This document shows, piece after piece, positions 1-5,358 of a stretch of 8,477 nt of DNA (the stretch's first letter is position 1; every line of letters starts with the position of its first letter). The notes under the pieces are model-generated. The model did no database searches. It was not told the DNA's origin and saw only the letters and a list, made by a program, of their open reading frames with translations. The stretch comes from Chloroflexota bacterium (GTDB lineage Bacteria > Chloroflexota > Limnocylindria > QHBO01): positions 1 through 8,477 of the forward strand of contig JACCWY010000197.1 of assembly GCA_013697395.1 (NCBI GenBank), written 5' to 3'. Made by a program: the position numbers and the translations under genes.

Positions 1-104
1 CCGATGAGGTTCTCGATCAAGGCTCGTGCGAGCACGGGGTCGAGCTCTGCGGTGAGACGGTCGTGGACGACTAGCTCGACGGTACGTCCGGGCTCGCCTG
101 CCGC
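1..104 (-). pseudogene. Histidine kinase fragment, partial at left edge
   Basis: Read on the minus strand with codons ending at positions 3-5, this stretch gives GEPGRTVELVVHDRLTAEL followed by DPVLARALIENLIG. It resembles the end of the dimerisation domain and the N-box of a HATPase_c domain (pattern DPxLxRxLxENLxxNA). The ENLIG end is where the ATP-binding Asn-Ala motif should continue beyond the window. Going upstream, the kinase resemblance fades near position 100, where the opposite strand reads as a LuxR protein, so the N-terminal sensor and the phospho-acceptor His are absent. The kinase would autophosphorylate and pass phosphate to a response regulator, but this piece lacks what is needed. 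Family membership rests on motif recognition only. The 5' boundary is approximate. Confidence 0.5.
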
Positions 105-437
105 GAGCTCGGCGACGTCGATACGGCCGCGATCGAGCTCGACGTCGCGCGCGACGTCTTCCGGCGGCTTGGCGCTGTGCCCGAGCTCGCTCGACTGGAT
201 GCACTGGTCGACCGTGCGGCCACACATCCCGCCGGGGGCCTCACGTCACGGGAGGTCGAAGTACTCCGCCTGGTGGCCTCCGGGAAGACCAACCGAGCGG
301 TCGCGGCGGACCTGGTGATCAGCGAGAAGACCGTCGCCCGTCACGTGAGCAACATCTTCGACAAGCTCGGCGTGTCGTCCCGTGCCGCTGCCACCGCCTA
401 CGCGTACGAGCACGACCTCATCGCGCCGCCTGCATAG
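84..437 (+). pseudogene. LuxR-family regulator, C-terminal fragment with intact HTH
   Basis: Frame 3 reads GLACRELGDVDTAAIELDVA then RDVFRRLGAVPELARLDAL, the usual linker of LuxR regulators, followed by a full LuxR HTH. In the 86-residue product starting at GTG 177 the HTH runs from LTSREVEVLRL (about residue 22) through the recognition helix SEKTVARHVSNIFDKLGV (about 49-66) to the stop. The frame is blocked by TAG at 72-74 and no sensor, ATPase or receiver domain is present, so this is probably a truncated gene. The DNA-binding part could still be made from GTG 177. It lies 109 bp upstream of a co-oriented flavoprotein gene and might once have regulated it, which is inference. An annotation pipeline may call 177-437 as an intact small regulator. 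Confidence 0.6.
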
Positions 438-546
438 AACTACCCATTCCGGCGAGTGGCTGGAAATGGATGGTTCGGCCGATGCGCCGATGATTCGGCT
501 GCCGCACGGTCCTTCGTGACAACAGCTCGAAGCGGAGGATGAACGC

Positions 547-1671
547 GTGCGACAGGCAGAGCGGTTCGATGCGGTGGTCATCGGCGGAGGACAGGCCGGC
601 CTGGCGGTCGGGTACCACCTGGCGAAGCAGGGCCGCAGCTTCGTCATCCTCGATGCCGGGGCCAGAGTTGGTGACGCGTGGCGGATGCGCTGGGAAGGGC
701 TCCGTCTCTTCACCTCCGGCCGCCTCAATAGCCTGCCGGGGATGTCCTTTCCGGGCGACCCGCACGCGTTCCCGACCAAGGACGACGTCGCCGATTACCT
801 CGAGGCGTACGCCACGCGCATGGATCTCCCGGTGCGAACCGGCGTGCGCGTCACCGATGTGTGGCCCGCGGACGACGGCCATGGCTTTCGGATCGCCGCG
901 GGAGAGCGCGACTACCAGGCGAACCAGGTCGTGGTGGCCACCGGTGCCTACGACCGACCACGCATCCCGGACTTCGCCCGCGAGCTCGATCCGGCCATCA
1001 CGCAGCTCCACTCGAGCGCTTTCCAGAGTCTTTCGCAGCTCCGCGCAGGTCCCCTCCTGGTCGTTGGCGCCAGCAATTCAGGGGCGGAGATCGCGCTTAT
1101 GGCGGCGAAGGACCATCGCACCGTGCTGTCGGGCCGCGAGGTGGGCAAGATGCCGTTCCGACCGGAGGACCGCCTGGCCCGCGTGTTCGATACGTTCTTC
1201 TGGTTCTTCGTCAACCACGTGGCCACCCTCGACACGCCGATCGGTCGCAAGGTGCAGTCGGACATCCGCGATCACGGTCTCCCGCTCGACCGAATCCGGC
1301 CGGCGGATCTTGCCGCCGCGGGGGTGGCACGGCAATACGCCCGCACGGTTGGCGTCCGGGACGGGATGCCGCTGCTCGACGACGGCCAGGTCGTCGAGGT
1401 CGCGAACGTGGTGTGGGCCACCGGCTTCCGCCCTGACCACACGTGGATCCACTCCCCTGTGACCGGAAGCGACGGCTGGCCGATGCAGACCCGCGGCGTC
1501 GTCACGACCGTCCCGGGACTGTTCTTCATCGGCCTGCCGTTCATATACGCAGGCGCCTCCGCCCTTCTGGGTGGGGTGGGTCGCGACGCAGCCTACCTCG
1601 TCGAGCAGATGGCGGCCCCGGCAAGCCGGATGCGCCCATCGGACAGCCCAGAGTCAGCCACCGCTTCCTGA
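547..1671 (+). CDS. NAD(P)/FAD-dependent oxidoreductase (CzcO/FMO-like)
   Basis: The 374-residue protein has the signatures of a two-dinucleotide-binding flavoprotein monooxygenase. The FAD motif GGGQAG is at residues 13-18. GDAWRMRW follows at 42-49, then ATGAYDRP at 131-138. The NADPH-binding motif GASNSG is at 174-179 and ATGFRPD at 291-297. The C-terminus LPFIYAGASALLGGVGRDAAY is typical of cytosolic flavoproteins annotated as CzcO-like or FMO-like. Members reduce FAD with NADPH and oxygenate small organic, S- or N-containing substrates. The substrate here cannot be read from sequence. The GTG start at 547 has a GGAGG at 534-538, eight bases upstream; the ATG at 539 is in another frame. 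The length is normal and no disruption is visible. It lies downstream of the LuxR fragment and is probably transcribed alone or with the small gene that follows. Confidence 0.88.
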   Translation: MRQAERFDAVVIGGGQAGLAVGYHLAKQGRSFVILDAGARVGDAWRMRWEGLRLFTSGRLNSLPGMSFPGDPHAFPTKDDVADYLEAYATRMDLPVRTGVRVTDVWPADDGHGFRIAAGERDYQANQVVVATGAYDRPRIPDFARELDPAITQLHSSAFQSLSQLRAGPLLVVGASNSGAEIALMAAKDHRTVLSGREVGKMPFRPEDRLARVFDTFFWFFVNHVATLDTPIGRKVQSDIRDHGLPLDRIRPADLAAAGVARQYARTVGVRDGMPLLDDGQVVEVANVVWATGFRPDHTWIHSPVTGSDGWPMQTRGVVTTVPGLFFIGLPFIYAGASALLGGVGRDAAYLVEQMAAPASRMRPSDSPESATAS

Positions 1672-1688
1672 GTCGCGACCGGAGAGCT

Positions 1689-1706
1689 GTCACGATCGGT
1701 CGTGAC
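1689..1706. promoter_or_regulatory. Inverted repeat GTCACGA-N4-TCGTGAC
   Basis: A perfect 7-bp dyad (arms 1689-1695 and 1700-1706, 4-bp centre TCGG) lies 18 bp after the stop codon of the flavoprotein gene and 9 bp before the ATG of the next small gene. No T-tract follows, so a classical intrinsic terminator is unlikely. A dimeric repressor operator for the small gene, or a weak hairpin separating the two genes, are both possible. Confidence 0.3.
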
Positions 1707-1715
1707 GATCTGGGC

Positions 1716-1982
1716 ATGGATCAGCAACCGCGACTCGTCAGCGTGAACGGCCGGATCGCCTCGGCGGACCTCGGCATCGATGTCGGGGTCCGGCTTCGGC
1801 AGCTCGAGGGCCGATGGCTGGCGGTCACCGATTTCGGCGGAGTGCCGGAGGTTGGCATCGGTGCCACGCCGCGTGACGCTCTCGCCGCCTCGCTCGCGAC
1901 GCTTGGCGCGCGCTCTGCGGCTGTGCTGATGGCCGACCCCCAGCTCTTCGGCCTCAGCACGGAGCTCCGCCAACCCGCCTAG
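1716..1982 (+). CDS. Small hypothetical protein (88 aa)
   Basis: I do not recognise this family. The frame uses GC-rich third positions throughout, like its neighbours, and encodes 88 residues from ATG 1716. The middle, WLAVTDFGGVPEVGIGATPR followed by DALAASLATLG, has the spacing of a beta-hairpin followed by a helix. It loosely recalls the HicB/DUF1902 pattern (substrate-like strands, then a G-x-TPxxAL helix start), but this is only a resemblance and no HicA partner is adjacent. No Shine-Dalgarno sequence is visible before ATG 1716. An inverted repeat at 1689-1706 sits directly upstream. The gene is convergent with the vapBC module at 2022-2653, leaving 39 bp between the two ends. Confidence 0.5.
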   Translation: MDQQPRLVSVNGRIASADLGIDVGVRLRQLEGRWLAVTDFGGVPEVGIGATPRDALAASLATLGARSAAVLMADPQLFGLSTELRQPA

Positions 1983-2021
1983 GCCCTCGATGGGCACTCC
2001 TCTCCATCTTGGGAAAGTCCC

Positions 2022-2396
2022 TCAGCGAATGAGGACGAGGGCTGGCCCTTCCTCAACCTCCGCCCATGCGGCGTCCGCCGTGGCGACCGGGCTGCCCATG
2101 CGGAGGCCGAGCCCCAGGCAGAGGCGATCGGCGAGGGTGAGCGCCGTGCCCTGCCGCCAGAGATCGGCCGCGATCTCGGCGTCGGCGACCTTCACGTCGA
2201 CCACGGTCAGCCCGAACGAAGCGAGGAGCCGGCCGACGATGCCGGGCGGCGCCCCATGCTGCCGCGTCTTCTGCAGCACCTCGGCCCAGTTCGCCGCGCC
2301 GATGACGCCGTCCATCAACAACGGTTCTGCCTCATCCGCCCCCGGCTCGTCCTGCAGCCAGGCGAGCACGACCGATGCATCGACCACCGTAGTCAC
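2022..2396 (-). CDS. vapC: VapC-type PIN-domain toxin, module 1
   Basis: The 124-residue PIN-domain protein is a predicted Mg-dependent endoribonuclease, the toxin of a type II module. The N-terminal strand TVVDASVVLAWL carries the first catalytic Asp (D6). E39 lies in NWAEVL, D90 in LTLADRLCL, and D108 in VATADAAW. All four conserved acidic positions are therefore present. Length is typical for VapC. The GTG start shares a GTGA with the stop of the antitoxin gene upstream, giving a 4-bp overlap and likely translational coupling. The RNA target of VapC toxins varies (tRNA anticodon loops, 23S sarcin-ricin loop) and cannot be assigned here. The 3' end faces the small gene at 1716-1982. Confidence 0.9.
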   Translation of the reverse strand: MTTVVDASVVLAWLQDEPGADEAEPLLMDGVIGAANWAEVLQKTRQHGAPPGIVGRLLASFGLTVVDVKVADAEIAADLWRQGTALTLADRLCLGLGLRMGSPVATADAAWAEVEEGPALVLIR

Positions 2397-2653
2397 GCGT
2401 CGCCACCCGACTCGCGGACCGCCTCGGCACGACGCTCGGCGATGAGCTCCTCCCGCATGCTCCCGCCGACGTCGGCGAAGATCGAGCGCAGGCGCGCCTT
2501 GATGGCCGACCGCGGGACGAGCACGACCGCCTCTCCCTCGACGAGGGCGACGAGCTCACTCCCCTCCTGGATGCCGAGCCGCCGGCGAATGTCCGCCGGG
2601 ATCACAACGCGGCCCTTCGGTCCCACCGATACCATTGAGGTGTCACTCATCAT
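2393..2653 (-). CDS. vapB: AbrB/MazE-type antitoxin, module 1
   Basis: The 86-residue protein begins with a SpoVT/AbrB swapped-hairpin DNA-binding domain: SVGPKGRVVIPADIRRRLGI at about residues 9-28, then EGSELVALVEGEAVVLVPRS. The C-terminal tail (about 50-86) is charged and helical, as expected for the segment that wraps around and inhibits the PIN toxin. Two adjacent Met codons (2653 and 2650) could serve as start. Neither has an obvious Shine-Dalgarno sequence. The protein should neutralise the toxin encoded by the next gene and repress its own promoter. Assignment rests on the domain and on the 4-bp overlap with the PIN gene. Confidence 0.88.
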   Translation of the reverse strand: MMSDTSMVSVGPKGRVVIPADIRRRLGIQEGSELVALVEGEAVVLVPRSAIKARLRSIFADVGGSMREELIAERRAEAVRESGGDA

Positions 2654-2847
2654 CCAATTGTGCCACTAGCGTCAAGCCGTGACCCGTTGTGTGAGTTGCT
2701 CGGCGTAGCGATACTGCGAGTCGACATGGAGCTGCGAGACTTCCCTCCTGGCTGCGCCCTCGACGCCGCTGAGGCACGCGCCATCGGCGCGGGGGCTCGG
2801 ACGGATGCACCGGCGAGGCCGGCTGAGTCGGTCGCGAGAACGAAACC

Positions 2848-3285
2848 GTGAACGAGGCCGACCATCGCAAGCTCATGGAGGGGTTCGCGAGCGTCCTCAG
2901 CACGCACGAGTGGGGCCGCCTGGGCGACTTCGTCACAGACGACGCGATCTGGGAGTTCCCGCAGTCCGGCGAGCGATTCCGCGGTCTTGCGAACATCCGC
3001 GGGCAGTTCGAGAACTACCCCGGGCTTGAGCCCGGATCGTCGGAGCTCCAGGAGGTCATTGGCGGCACGGACTACGCCCTGACGCCGAACTACACCCTCG
3101 TCACCGTCCAGGGCAGCGGCGACCGCGGGGCGGCGCTGGTCCGCGTGCGCTACCCCGACGGCAGCCGATGGTGGGCCGTGAATCTCTACGAGGTGCGAGA
3201 CGGCAAGCTCGCCCGCTCGCGCAGCTTCTTCGCCCCCGAGCTCGAGCCACCCGACTGGCGCGCGCCATTCCGCGAGGGTGCCTGA
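2848..3285 (+). CDS. NTF2-like / SnoaL-like domain protein
   Basis: The 145-residue protein looks like a cone-shaped NTF2/SnoaL-fold single-domain protein. An N-terminal helix (HRKLMEGFASVLSTHEW) is followed by LGDFVTDDAIWEFPQSGERF and then the helix RGLANIRGQFENYP. Beta strands follow (YTLVTVQGSG, ALVRVRYPDG, WWAVNLYEVRDGKLARSRSF), ending in FFAPELEPPDW, a common end for this family. Members bind or isomerise small hydrophobic molecules, or have no known activity. No catalytic assignment is possible from sequence. The GTG start overlaps the TGA of a short upstream frame (GTGA at 2848-2851). The gene is intact, alone on the plus strand within a minus-strand toxin-antitoxin region, and convergent with vapC module 2. 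Confidence 0.8.
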   Translation: MNEADHRKLMEGFASVLSTHEWGRLGDFVTDDAIWEFPQSGERFRGLANIRGQFENYPGLEPGSSELQEVIGGTDYALTPNYTLVTVQGSGDRGAALVRVRYPDGSRWWAVNLYEVRDGKLARSRSFFAPELEPPDWRAPFREGA

Positions 3286-3366
3286 GCGACGCGACGATCC
3301 GCTGGCCGCCGATGCGGATGTCGACCCCCACGCCGAGGGCCGCGCCGTGCCTTTTCGGGCGAGGGC

Positions 3367-3548
3367 CGTTCGATGTGTCGATCAGGATTCACACGTGCCG
3401 TCAGCTGCGCTGCAAACGCTCGATATATCGGGCAGCGGCACGCACGAACGGCGCGCTGGCGTGTGCCACGCGCTCATGGGCGCTCGATATACCGCGAGAA
3501 TCGCACGCGCCAAAGGTCCCAGGTGGGATTCGCTCGATATATCGAGCG
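3367..3548. repeat. Array of four palindromes related to CGCTCGATATATCGAGCG
   Basis: Four related 18-bp sites lie at 3367-3384 (CGTTCGATGTGTCGATCA), 3417-3434 (CGCTCGATATATCGGGCA), 3481-3498 (CGCTCGATATACCGCGAG) and 3531-3548 (CGCTCGATATATCGAGCG, perfectly palindromic). Centre-to-centre spacing is 50, 64 and 50 bp. Sequence just after the first and third copies is also similar (GATTCACACGTGCC and GAATCGCACGCGCC), so longer units may have been duplicated. The A/T-rich core is striking against the GC-rich surroundings. Such arrays usually bind a dimeric protein. Neither flanking gene starts nearby, which argues against an ordinary operator. Confidence 0.7.
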
Positions 3549-3566
3549 CCCGCATCACCCAGTCAG

Positions 3567-3650
3567 TCGCCGAGGCGCCGCGCCACCACCACCATCTCGC
3601 GCGAGTCTTCCGAGTTTCGGCTCGTCGTAGACATTGACCTCGAGTCCCAT
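3567..3650 (-). pseudogene. Possible small gene broken by a frameshift
   Basis: From ATG at 3650 the minus strand reads MGLEVNVYDEPK and then turns into a glycine-rich run. Shifting by one base after the EPK codons gives SEDSREMVVVARRLGD followed by a stop. Joined, these make an acidic, plausible peptide of about 28 residues, and its second half reads much better in the shifted frame than in the original. I do not recognise it. It could be the start of a decayed gene, a sequencing error, or coincidence. It lies just downstream of vapC module 2 on the same strand and next to the palindrome array. Confidence 0.22.
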
Positions 3651-3655
3651 CGAGC

Positions 3656-4075
3656 TCAGCCGTCGGCGGGCAGGAGGCGGAGCGGGCGTCCGCCCGGTCC
3701 GCGCAGGACGCGGAAGTGGCGCTCGTCGAGGGTCAGCAGCTCGCGGATGCCATACCGGTTGGCCAGCACGACCAACGATGCATCGGCCAGGCCGATCTCG
3801 AGGTCGGCGTGACGGCCGATGATGCGCTCAGCCGCCGCGACATCATCGGCATCGAATGACTCCAGGCGATAGACGCCGCGGCCGACTTCGGCGAGCAGCG
3901 CTCGCTCCGCCGATTGCCCGACCCGTGTGGCCAGCAGGTAGTCGATCTCGGCGAGCACGAATGGCGACAGGATCCACGGAAGCTCGGCGGCCTCGAGCGC
4001 GCGCAGCGCTTCTCCATGACGGCGTTGGCTCGCATCGATCGCCGCCAACAGCCCGCTGGTGTCGAGAATGATCAC
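3656..4075 (-). CDS. vapC: VapC-type PIN-domain toxin, module 2
   Basis: The 139-residue PIN protein is a predicted ribonuclease toxin. The first Asp is D5 in MIILDTSGLLAAI. E43 lies in FVLAEIDYLL, D98 in GLADASLVVLA and D117 in LTLDERHFRVL, so the catalytic acidic quartet is complete. The C-terminal RGPGGRPLRLLPADG tail completes the protein. GTG 4075 starts inside the antitoxin stop (GTGA overlap). A paralogue about 91% identical over the visible 128 bp lies at 8350-8477, at the right edge of the window, in the same orientation. The antitoxin partner is a ribbon-helix-helix protein, unlike the AbrB partners of the other three modules here. Confidence 0.9.
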   Translation of the reverse strand: MIILDTSGLLAAIDASQRRHGEALRALEAAELPWILSPFVLAEIDYLLATRVGQSAERALLAEVGRGVYRLESFDADDVAAAERIIGRHADLEIGLADASLVVLANRYGIRELLTLDERHFRVLRGPGGRPLRLLPADG

Positions 4076-4293
4076 CGGTCGCCGAAGCCGGCCAGGAGCT
4101 CCTCGGTCCGCTCGGCGAGATCCGGCTGTCCGCTCTCGAAGAGGGGCAGGCGCGGCTCAGCGATCCGGTGCGCCCCGGTGACAAGCCCGATCCCCTCGCG
4201 GATCAGCTCCGCCTCGCTGCGACCCGAAGCGCGAGCGGCCCGCCGCAGCGCACGCTTCAGCTCGTCTGGCAGATAGACGGTCGTCTTCTCCAT
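4072..4293 (-). CDS. vapB: Ribbon-helix-helix (CopG-type) antitoxin, module 2
   Basis: The 73-residue protein starts MEKTTVYLPDELKRALRRAA: a short beta strand (TTVYLP) then two helices, with RSEAELIREGIGLV as the second. This is the RHH_1/CopG DNA-binding fold. The C-terminal part (PRLPLFESGQPDLAERTEEL) is the likely toxin-binding arm. I chose ATG 4293 rather than the in-frame start at 4356 for two reasons. The conserved strand begins directly at 4293, and a -10-like TATAGT lies 7 bp upstream of it. The upstream extension would also have to cross a perfect inverted repeat. The gene overlaps its toxin gene by 4 bp. Autorepression through the inverted repeat at 4315-4338 is likely. Confidence 0.88.
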   Translation of the reverse strand: MEKTTVYLPDELKRALRRAARASGRSEAELIREGIGLVTGAHRIAEPRLPLFESGQPDLAERTEELLAGFGDR

Positions 4294-4300
4294 GCCAGCC

Positions 4301-4306
4301 ACTATA
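4301..4306 (-). promoter_or_regulatory. -10 hexamer TATAGT of vapBC module 2
   Basis: On the minus strand TATAGT lies 7 nt before ATG 4293, with no Shine-Dalgarno sequence in between (spacer GGCTGGC). Transcription starting about 7 nt after the hexamer would begin at or next to the ATG, giving a leaderless mRNA. The expected -35 position falls within the inverted repeat at 4315-4338 and has no good TTGACA match. Confidence 0.55.
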
Positions 4307-4314
4307 CCATATGT

Positions 4315-4338
4315 GCGGGTGGCATCCATGCCACCCGC
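4315..4338. promoter_or_regulatory. Perfect inverted repeat, probable VapB operator
   Basis: Arms GCGGGTGGCAT (4315-4325) and ATGCCACCCGC (4328-4338) are exact reverse complements separated by CC. The dyad lies 22-45 bp upstream of the antitoxin ATG and covers where the -35 element should be, so a bound protein would block RNA polymerase. RHH antitoxins commonly repress their own operon through such dyads. The antitoxin at 4072-4293, alone or with its toxin, is the obvious candidate ligand. A hairpin role is less likely because it lies upstream of the predicted transcription start. Confidence 0.65.
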
Positions 4339-4363
4339 GGCCACCGACCGGGTCACGGATCAT

Positions 4364-4390
4364 CGACGCGTAGGACGGGATCCTGCGTCG
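4364..4390. terminator. Imperfect hairpin downstream of vapBC module 3
   Basis: CGACGC and AGGA (4364-4375, with GT bulged out) pair with TCCT and GCGTCG (4381-4390) around a 5-base loop. This gives about 10 bp of stem in the 138-bp gap between the vapC stop at 4432 and the next antitoxin start at 4293. There is no U-tract, so termination would be inefficient or factor-assisted. It is equally possible that the stem is fortuitous in GC-rich DNA. Confidence 0.22.
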
Positions 4391-4431
4391 GGGACAGCGG
4401 GGCGACCTCGGGGCGCTGGCTGGCTTGGCGT

Positions 4432-4836
4432 CTAGCGGGCGACCTCGACCTTAACCGGGAGCTTCGGCCATCGGCGGTCGGTGGTCAGGATCCGATCTGC
4501 CTTCAGGTGGATGGCTGTCGCCACCACCAGGGCATCCGGAAGCCTGAGGCGGCGGCCGTGGGTCGCGCGGAGCTCGGCGGCCCGCGCCGCGGACTGGCGA
4601 GTGATCGGCTCCACGTCCGCCGGGAGATCGGCGAGGAAGTCGTCGACGGCCTGCTTCGCCGCCGATCCACGTCGGGCTGGGCTCACCAGCACCTCGGCGT
4701 ACACCGATGCCGGCACTGCAAGGAAGTCACCGGCCGTCACCGCCGCCGACAGGACGCGCCGGGCGGAGGCGTGGTGCGCATCGGCCCCGTCCAGCACGCC
4801 GATGATGACGCCGGCGTCGACGATCGTCAGTCCCAA
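4432..4836 (-). CDS. vapC: VapC-type PIN-domain toxin, module 3
   Basis: The 134-residue PIN protein is a predicted ribonuclease toxin. Catalytic acids are D7 (TIVDAGVIIGVL), E48 (ASVYAEVLVS), D101 (LRLPDALVVATAIHL) and D120 (RILTTDRRW); the quartet is complete. The start is ambiguous. TTG 4836 gives a 10-bp overlap with the antitoxin gene. CTG at 4830 would give MTIVDAG and a 4-bp CTGA overlap, matching the GTGA overlaps that the other three modules can form. No ATG or GTG start is available near the N-terminal strand. I kept the TTG start as the more common non-canonical codon. Confidence 0.88.
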   Translation of the reverse strand: MGLTIVDAGVIIGVLDGADAHHASARRVLSAAVTAGDFLAVPASVYAEVLVSPARRGSAAKQAVDDFLADLPADVEPITRQSAARAAELRATHGRRLRLPDALVVATAIHLKADRILTTDRRWPKLPVKVEVAR

Positions 4837-5078
4837 TCGTCGCGCAGCTCTTCGAGCTCTCCACGGCGATACGCCCCGGTGAGCGCGCCCGCATACCGCT
4901 CCACCGGGTCGTCCTCGCGGGTCAGCAGCACTCGGCCACGGCCCTGCGCCTCGGCACGCACCCGGTCACCCGTGCGCAGTCCCGCGGACGCCATCGCCCG
5001 GATCGGGATCGTGACCTGGTGCTTCGCACTGATCTTCGCGCCAATTGGGCGATCCCGATCCTTTACCTTCCGGTCCAT
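4827..5078 (-). CDS. vapB: AbrB-type antitoxin, module 3
   Basis: The 83-residue protein has a short charged N-terminus (MDRKVKDRDRPIG). A SpoVT/AbrB-like hairpin follows: AKISAKHQVTIPIRAMASAG at about residues 14-33, then LRTGDRVRAEAQGRGRVLL. The acidic tail ELEELRDDWD is the probable toxin-blocking part. The match to the AbrB signature (G-x-V-T-I-P) is looser than in modules 1 and 4, with HQVTIP in place of GRVVIP, but position and tail agree. The start ATG 5078 is preceded by TAGTCT 6 nt upstream and by no Shine-Dalgarno sequence, consistent with a leaderless transcript. The gene overlaps its toxin gene. Confidence 0.82.
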   Translation of the reverse strand: MDRKVKDRDRPIGAKISAKHQVTIPIRAMASAGLRTGDRVRAEAQGRGRVLLTREDDPVERYAGALTGAYRRGELEELRDDWD

Positions 5079-5084
5079 CAGTAA

Positions 5085-5090
5085 AGACTA
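5085..5090 (-). promoter_or_regulatory. -10-like TAGTCT of vapBC module 3
   Basis: TAGTCT on the minus strand is followed by 6 nt (TTACTG) and ATG 5078. It fits the TAnnnT-N6-start arrangement seen at three other genes in this window. No convincing -35 is present 16-18 bp upstream. A TTGACG occurs at 5098-5103 but is far too close. Confidence 0.4.
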
Positions 5091-5103
5091 GCGCGTTCGT
5101 CAA

Positions 5104-5329
5104 TCACCAATCGCCGAGGGCCGACGAGCGGCCTTTCGAGCCGCGCACCCGGTCGCGGTGCCGATCGGTCGATGCGCGCGCCCCCACCAGCCACCCGATC
5201 AGCTTTTCGATCTCGGCGGCAGAGGTCCTCGAAGAGCGCTGTGCCCTCGACCACCATGGGGCCGTAGAGGCGGCCGATGCGCCGGCTGCCTTCGTGCGTC
5301 ATCGCGACGAGGACCCGACGCCGGTCGGC
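5104..5329 (-). pseudogene. MarR-family regulator remnant, truncated and frameshifted
   Basis: The minus strand reads ADRRRVLVAMTHEGSRR, then LYGPMVVEGTALFED, in one frame (5329 to about 5225). It continues in another frame as SAAEIEKLIGWLVGARASTD, RHRDRVR and GSKGRSSALGDW to a stop at 5104-5106. The first part is the end of a MarR winged helix (DRRRxxVxxTxxG); the second is the C-terminal dimerisation helix. A one-base shift near 5222-5226 joins them. The winged-helix core and N-terminus are missing and a TAG lies at 5330-5332 just upstream, so the gene cannot make a functional MarR repressor. The frameshift alone could be a sequencing error, but the truncation could not. It is head-to-head with a monooxygenase remnant. 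Confidence 0.6.
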
Positions 5330-5358
5330 CTACGGGGGCGCGAGGCAGCAGCGCGAAG

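Larger units (their letters stand above)
3286..3655. other. Gene-poor stretch between convergent gene ends
   Basis: I find no convincing intact gene in these 370 bp. Frames on both strands are open but have arginine-rich, proline-rich compositions typical of antisense translation in GC-rich DNA. The stretch holds the four-copy palindrome array at 3367-3548 and, at 3567-3650 on the minus strand, a short frame that looks like a frameshifted small gene. No T-rich terminator is visible, although the genes on either side both end here. Confidence 0.5.

Noticed and set aside
539..1462. Plus-strand 307-residue frame from ATG 539.
   Set aside because: It is a shadow of the flavoprotein gene, Ser/Arg-rich. 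The Rossmann motifs are all in the frame starting at GTG 547.
2670..2675. TTGACG on the minus strand as a -35 element for vapBC module 1.
   Set aside because: No acceptable -10 hexamer occurs 16-18 bp downstream, and the start lacks the TAnnnT-N6 arrangement seen at other genes.
2726..2851. Short plus-strand frame (41 residues from ATG 2726) whose stop overlaps the GTG start of the NTF2-like gene.
   Set aside because: The overlap GTGA is suggestive of coupling, but the peptide is alanine/arginine/proline-rich, has no Shine-Dalgarno sequence, and I recognise no motif. GC-rich DNA produces such frames often.
2650..2907. Minus-strand frame of 85 residues upstream of vapB module 1.
   Set aside because: It overlaps the antisense of the NTF2-like gene start and the vapB promoter region, and the composition is antisense-like (Ser/Arg/Ala-rich).
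3367..3548. CRISPR array.
   Set aside because: Repeats are only 18 bp, imperfect and palindromic, spacing varies (50/64/50), and no cas genes are present.
3417..3548. Intrinsic terminators for the convergent genes formed by the palindromes.
   Set aside because: The palindromes have an A/T core rather than a loop, there are no T-tracts, and they lie more than 100 bp from either stop codon.
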